A stretch of 8,603 nucleotides of DNA from Clostridiales bacterium. GTDB lineage: Bacteria; Bacillota; Clostridia; Oscillospirales; Acutalibacteraceae. Shown here in pieces: positions 6,049-8,603 of this stretch. The DNA lies in assembly GCA_014799585.1 (NCBI GenBank), contig JAAVHU010000030.1:1-8603 (forward strand). Direction: 5' to 3'. The translations under genes were made by a program, and so were the position numbers. Every line of letters starts with the position of its first letter. The first letter of the stretch is position 1. Below the pieces are notes generated by a model. The model was given only the letters and a program-made list of their open reading frames with translations, was not told the origin of the DNA and did not search any database.

Positions 6049-6228
6049 ATGGACTTGAACCTTCATGACATTTTGATTATGAAAAAACCTCACCCCTGCG
6101 GATGCAAGGAATTTGAGTTGCTGCGTCTTGGAGTTGATTATAAGCTGAAATGCACAAAATGCGGCAGAGAAGTTATGGTGCCGAGAATCAAGGCAGAAAA
6201 AAATATAAAAGGTGTTAAAAATGTTTGA
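6049..6228 (+). CDS. DUF951 family small zinc-ribbon-like protein
   Basis: This is a 59-residue basic protein. It carries the hallmark of DUF951 (PF06107): a hydrophobic start DILIMKKPHPCG (7-18), then LLRLGVDYKLKCTKCGREVMVPR (24-46). Four cysteines (17, 19, 35 and 38, as CxC and CxxC) could bind one zinc ion, which with the basic tail suggests nucleic-acid or ribosome contact; no function is established to my knowledge. The ATG at 6049 is preferred because AAAGGTG (6035-6041) is 7 bases upstream, while the in-frame GTG at 6040 lies inside that ribosome site. Its TGA overlaps the start of prfA by 8 bases, so the two are translationally coupled. Confidence 0.85.
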   Translation: MDLNLHDILIMKKPHPCGCKEFELLRLGVDYKLKCTKCGREVMVPRIKAEKNIKGVKNV

Positions 6229-7294
6229 TAAATTAACTGAAGTAGAAAAAAGATTTGAAGAGGTAAACGACCTTGTTTGCCAGCCTGAAATTGTTACGGA
6301 TCAGGAGCAATACACAAAGCTGATGAAAGAATTAAAGCAGCTTACCCCTGTTGTTGAAAAATTCCGTGAATACAAAAAGGCAAAGGAAACAAACGAGGAA
6401 AGCCGTGCTATGCTTGATGAGGGCGGGCTTGATTCCGACTTTGCCGAAATGGTTAAAGAGGAATTTGAACAGAGCAAGGAAGATATTGAAAGAATTGCAG
6501 AAGAGCTTAAAATACTTCTTTTACCTCGTGACCCGAATGATGACAGAAACGTTATCATCGAAATCCGCGGTGGTGCAGGCGGAGAGGAAAGCGCCCTTTT
6601 TGCAGGTGTTCTTTTCCGTATGTATTCTATGTATGCCGAAGCAAAGGGCTTTAAAACCGAAGTGCTGAACGCAAACGAAACAGGACTTGGCGGATATAAA
6701 GAAATCAGCTTTTCCGTTGAGGGTGACGGCGCATACAGCCGTTTCAAATTTGAAAGCGGTGTTCACAGAGTTCAGCGTGTACCTGAAACAGAGAGTCAGG
6801 GCAGAATCCACACCTCAACCGTTACCGTTGCCGTGCTTCCCGAAGCAGAGGATATTGATTTTGAGCTGAACGAAAAAGATTTGCAGATAGATACATTCCG
6901 TTCAAGCGGTGCAGGCGGACAGCATATCAACAAAACATCATCTGCAATCAGAATCACTCATATTCCAACAGGTACTGTTGTTGAATGTCAGGACGAACGA
7001 AGCCAGCATAAAAACAAGGAAAAGGCTATGAAGGTTTTGCGTTCTCGCCTTTATGATGCCGAAAAGGCAAAGCACGATGCTGAAATTGCAGGCGAGCGTA
7101 AATCACAGGTTGGTACAGGTGACAGAAGCGAAAGAATCCGAACCTACAACTACCCGCAGGGCAGAATTTCAGACCACAGAATCGGTCTTACTTTATATAA
7201 AATAGAGCAGATGCTCAACGGTGATCTTGACGAATTAATAGATGCCCTTATCACTGCCGATACTGCCGAAAAGCTGAAAGCCAGTGAGGAATAA
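6221..7294 (+). CDS. prfA: Peptide chain release factor 1 (RF1)
   Basis: This is a 357-residue class I release factor that reads UAA and UAG and triggers peptide release on the ribosome. The anticodon-like tripeptide PET (188-190, in RVPETESQGR) fits the PxT pattern of RF1; RF2 would have SPF. The catalytic GGQ (232-234, in SSGAGGQHINKTSS) is intact, and its Gln is normally methylated by PrmC. The N-terminal coiled-coil-like domain (about 1-95) and the GGAGGEES stretch near 117-124 are also typical. The ATG at 6221 is preferred: AAAGGTG (6208-6214) precedes it by 6 bases, and the in-frame GTG at 6212 is part of that site. The gene begins inside the end of the DUF951 gene and is followed 2 bases after its stop by a small membrane-protein gene. 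Length is normal. Confidence 0.98.
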   Translation: MFDKLTEVEKRFEEVNDLVCQPEIVTDQEQYTKLMKELKQLTPVVEKFREYKKAKETNEESRAMLDEGGLDSDFAEMVKEEFEQSKEDIERIAEELKILLLPRDPNDDRNVIIEIRGGAGGEESALFAGVLFRMYSMYAEAKGFKTEVLNANETGLGGYKEISFSVEGDGAYSRFKFESGVHRVQRVPETESQGRIHTSTVTVAVLPEAEDIDFELNEKDLQIDTFRSSGAGGQHINKTSSAIRITHIPTGTVVECQDERSQHKNKEKAMKVLRSRLYDAEKAKHDAEIAGERKSQVGTGDRSERIRTYNYPQGRISDHRIGLTLYKIEQMLNGDLDELIDALITADTAEKLKASEE

Positions 7295-7296
7295 TT

Positions 7297-7683
7297 ATGA
7301 ATAATTTAGAAATTGTTGAAACCTTTGTAAAAAACTATAAAAAACATTTCAAAAAATTCGCATTAACCCAGCTTGTTATTGATATTATTGAAATTGCAGT
7401 TTTTGTTGTTGCCATTTTAAAGACAACAGACAAAGAAAATTTATTTTTGATTGTTACCGTAAGTATGCTTGCAATCATGATATTAACAGTAAATATTAAT
7501 ATCAAAATATGTTTTGGCTCATTTAAGAAATTTTCCGAATCCGGCATTATAAGCAGAGAATATACGGATGCTAAAAAAGTTCTTGATAAATGCAGTACGG
7601 AAACTCATAATTATTCTGAATTGAAAGCAAACTTTGACCGAACTATAAATACTCTTGCCGAAAAGCTGAAGAATTTGGAATAA
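7297..7683 (+). CDS. Small two-helix membrane protein of unknown function
   Basis: I do not recognise the family of this 128-residue protein. A Lys-rich amphipathic N-terminus (KNYKKHFKKF, 12-21) is followed by two hydrophobic helices, about 23-42 and 48-70, joined by a short charged turn (TTDKEN). A charged, probably cytosolic helical tail (75-128) looks coiled-coil-like (ELKANFDRTINTLAEKLKNLE). The Lys-rich flank predicts both ends inside the cell. The ATG lies 2 bases after the prfA stop, with GAGG (7286-7289) 7 bases upstream inside the end of prfA, so it is co-transcribed and probably coupled. There is no signal peptide and no cysteine pair or catalytic motif. In many Firmicutes the gene next to prfA is prmC; this protein is clearly not PrmC. 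Confidence 0.75.
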   Translation: MNNLEIVETFVKNYKKHFKKFALTQLVIDIIEIAVFVVAILKTTDKENLFLIVTVSMLAIMILTVNINIKICFGSFKKFSESGIISREYTDAKKVLDKCSTETHNYSELKANFDRTINTLAEKLKNLE

Positions 7684-7695
7684 TATAACACATAA

Positions 7696-7717
7696 GCCTC
7701 CCTTGTTAAAGGGAGGC
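7696..7717. repeat. Short hairpin between the membrane-protein gene and sua5
   Basis: A perfect 9-bp stem (GCCTCCCTT, 7696-7704, with AAGGGAGGC, 7709-7717) has a GTTA loop. There is no U-tract after it on the plus strand, so it is a weak candidate for a terminator. It resembles short GCCTCCCTT...AAGGGAGG palindromes that I recall as frequent between genes of gut Ruminococcaceae. It could also act as an RNA processing or stability element within the operon transcript. Confidence 0.55.
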
Positions 7718-7737
7718 ACAGAGGATATTTGATTGAT

Positions 7738-8603
7738 ATGGAAACGAAGATTTTATCTACAAGTGAATATGACATTGCCCTTGCAGGTGAAATTTTGCGA
7801 AACGGCGGGCTTGTTGCATTTCCAACCGAAACCGTTTACGGATTAGGTGCAGATGCTTTAAATGATGATGCCGTTAAAAACATATATATTGCAAAGGGCA
7901 GACCAAGTGACAATCCTCTTATTGTTCACATTGCTGAGAAAGAAGATATTATTCCGCTTGTAAAAGAGGTTACGCCGAAAGCACAGGCAATTATGGACAA
8001 ATTCTTTCCTGCTCCTTTAACAATTATTTTGCCGAAGAGCGAGAAAATCGGAAACACCGTAAGCGGCGGACTGAACACAGTAGCTATCCGTATGCCGCAG
8101 AATGAAACAGCAAGAGCATTGATAAAAGCCGCAGGAAAACCGATTGCCGCACCAAGTGCAAACACAAGCGGATTACCAAGCCCCACAAGAGCAAAACACG
8201 TTATTGATGATATGCGCGGAAAAATTGACGCAATCATCAGCGGAGAAGACTGTGAATTCGGCGTTGAATCCACTGTTATAACGCTTGCAACGGAAACCCC
8301 AACCATATTACGACCGGGAGCAATTACAAAGGAAATGCTTGAAGAGGTTATCGGACCTGTTGAGGTTGCCGCTGCCGTTCTTGAGGGCATGAAAAATGAC
8401 GAGGTTGCCGCTTCCCCAGGTATGAAATACAAGCATTATGCACCAAACGCAAGAGTCATGCTTGTTAACGCTTCAAAAGAAAAATACGAAGAATTTGTAA
8501 ATTCAAAAAAAGATACCTTTGCACTTTGCTTTGAAGAGGATAACGTTTGTATCCCAAAGGTTACATTCGGAAAAGAAAATGATGATATTTCACAGGCAAA
8601 AGA
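7738..8603 (+). CDS. sua5: Threonylcarbamoyl-AMP synthase, Sua5/YrdC/YwlC family (3' end cut by the window)
   Basis: The gene is open to the window edge: 288 codons are visible, and about 50-60 more would be expected for a full Sua5. The enzyme makes L-threonylcarbamoyladenylate from threonine, bicarbonate and ATP, the first step of t6A37 modification of ANN-decoding tRNAs. The YrdC domain shows VAFPTETVYGLGADAL (26-41), KGRPSDNPLIVHI (53-65) and APSANTSGLPSPT (138-150), the ATP/threonine pocket. FGVESTV (174-180) and LRPGAI (191-196) follow. The linker SPGMKYKHYAP (226-236) marks the two-domain Sua5 type rather than short TsaC, and the start of the C-terminal domain is present. The start is uncertain: ATG at 7738 matches the usual METK-like N-terminus but is 13 bases from GAGG (7721-7724), whereas TTG at 7729 is only 4 bases from it. 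It probably belongs to the prfA operon. Confidence 0.95.
   Translation, partial: METKILSTSEYDIALAGEILRNGGLVAFPTETVYGLGADALNDDAVKNIYIAKGRPSDNPLIVHIAEKEDIIPLVKEVTPKAQAIMDKFFPAPLTIILPKSEKIGNTVSGGLNTVAIRMPQNETARALIKAAGKPIAAPSANTSGLPSPTRAKHVIDDMRGKIDAIISGEDCEFGVESTVITLATETPTILRPGAITKEMLEEVIGPVEVAAAVLEGMKNDEVAASPGMKYKHYAPNARVMLVNASKEKYEEFVNSKKDTFALCFEEDNVCIPKVTFGKENDDISQAK

Noticed and set aside
6301..6747. 148-codon open frame on the minus strand opposite prfA
   Set aside because: It lies wholly inside the conserved prfA gene, is Ser/Leu/Phe-rich low-complexity translation and has no operon context. It is an antisense shadow.
7926..8432. 168-codon open frame on the minus strand opposite sua5
   Set aside because: The plus strand encodes an unmistakable Sua5 through the same bases. 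The minus translation is repetitive Ser/Ile/Phe-rich sequence without motifs.

Overview
The window looks like a chromosomal segment of a low-GC Firmicute, most likely a Clostridia member of the Ruminococcaceae/Oscillospiraceae or Eubacterium type. The reasons are the AT-rich intergenic DNA with GGAGG-type ribosome binding sites, sigma-A-like promoters, a group II ECF transporter module, a DUF951 protein next to prfA, and a two-domain Sua5. The assignment is an inference from gene content. Every recognisable gene is a housekeeping or transport gene. I saw no mobile element, CRISPR array, rRNA or tRNA, and no clear defence system.

Left part (1-3194, minus strand): a four-gene operon read leftwards, ecfA1 - ecfA2 - ecfT - class I SAM methyltransferase. 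The genes overlap by 16 and 4 bases and the last gap is 8 bases. Transcription probably starts at a good sigma-A promoter near 3216 and ends at a strong hairpin at 27-62. Divergent from it (3351-3902, plus) is a substrate-binding S component of an ECF vitamin transporter. Together these genes could form a complete ECF importer: two ATPases, the EcfT coupling protein and an S component. The two divergent promoters flank an unusual GC-rich palindrome (3252-3284), which is the most interesting non-coding signal in the window.

Middle part (3903-5890): a convergent bidirectional terminator, then an alpha/beta hydrolase of the HGGG / GDSAG type (minus) with its own strong promoter and a leader inverted repeat. 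Upstream of it is a three-domain S1 RNA-binding protein (minus).

Right part (6049-8603, plus): a translation-related operon. It holds a DUF951 zinc-ribbon-like small protein overlapping prfA (release factor RF1) by 8 bases, a small two-helix membrane protein of unknown function, and sua5 (threonylcarbamoyl-AMP synthase for t6A tRNA modification), which runs off the window. The prmC gene that often accompanies prfA is not seen here. No gap between genes exceeds about 160 bases. I did not find a convincing new multi-gene system. The best leads are the ECF-methyltransferase linkage with its shared divergent control region, and the unknown membrane protein between prfA and sua5.
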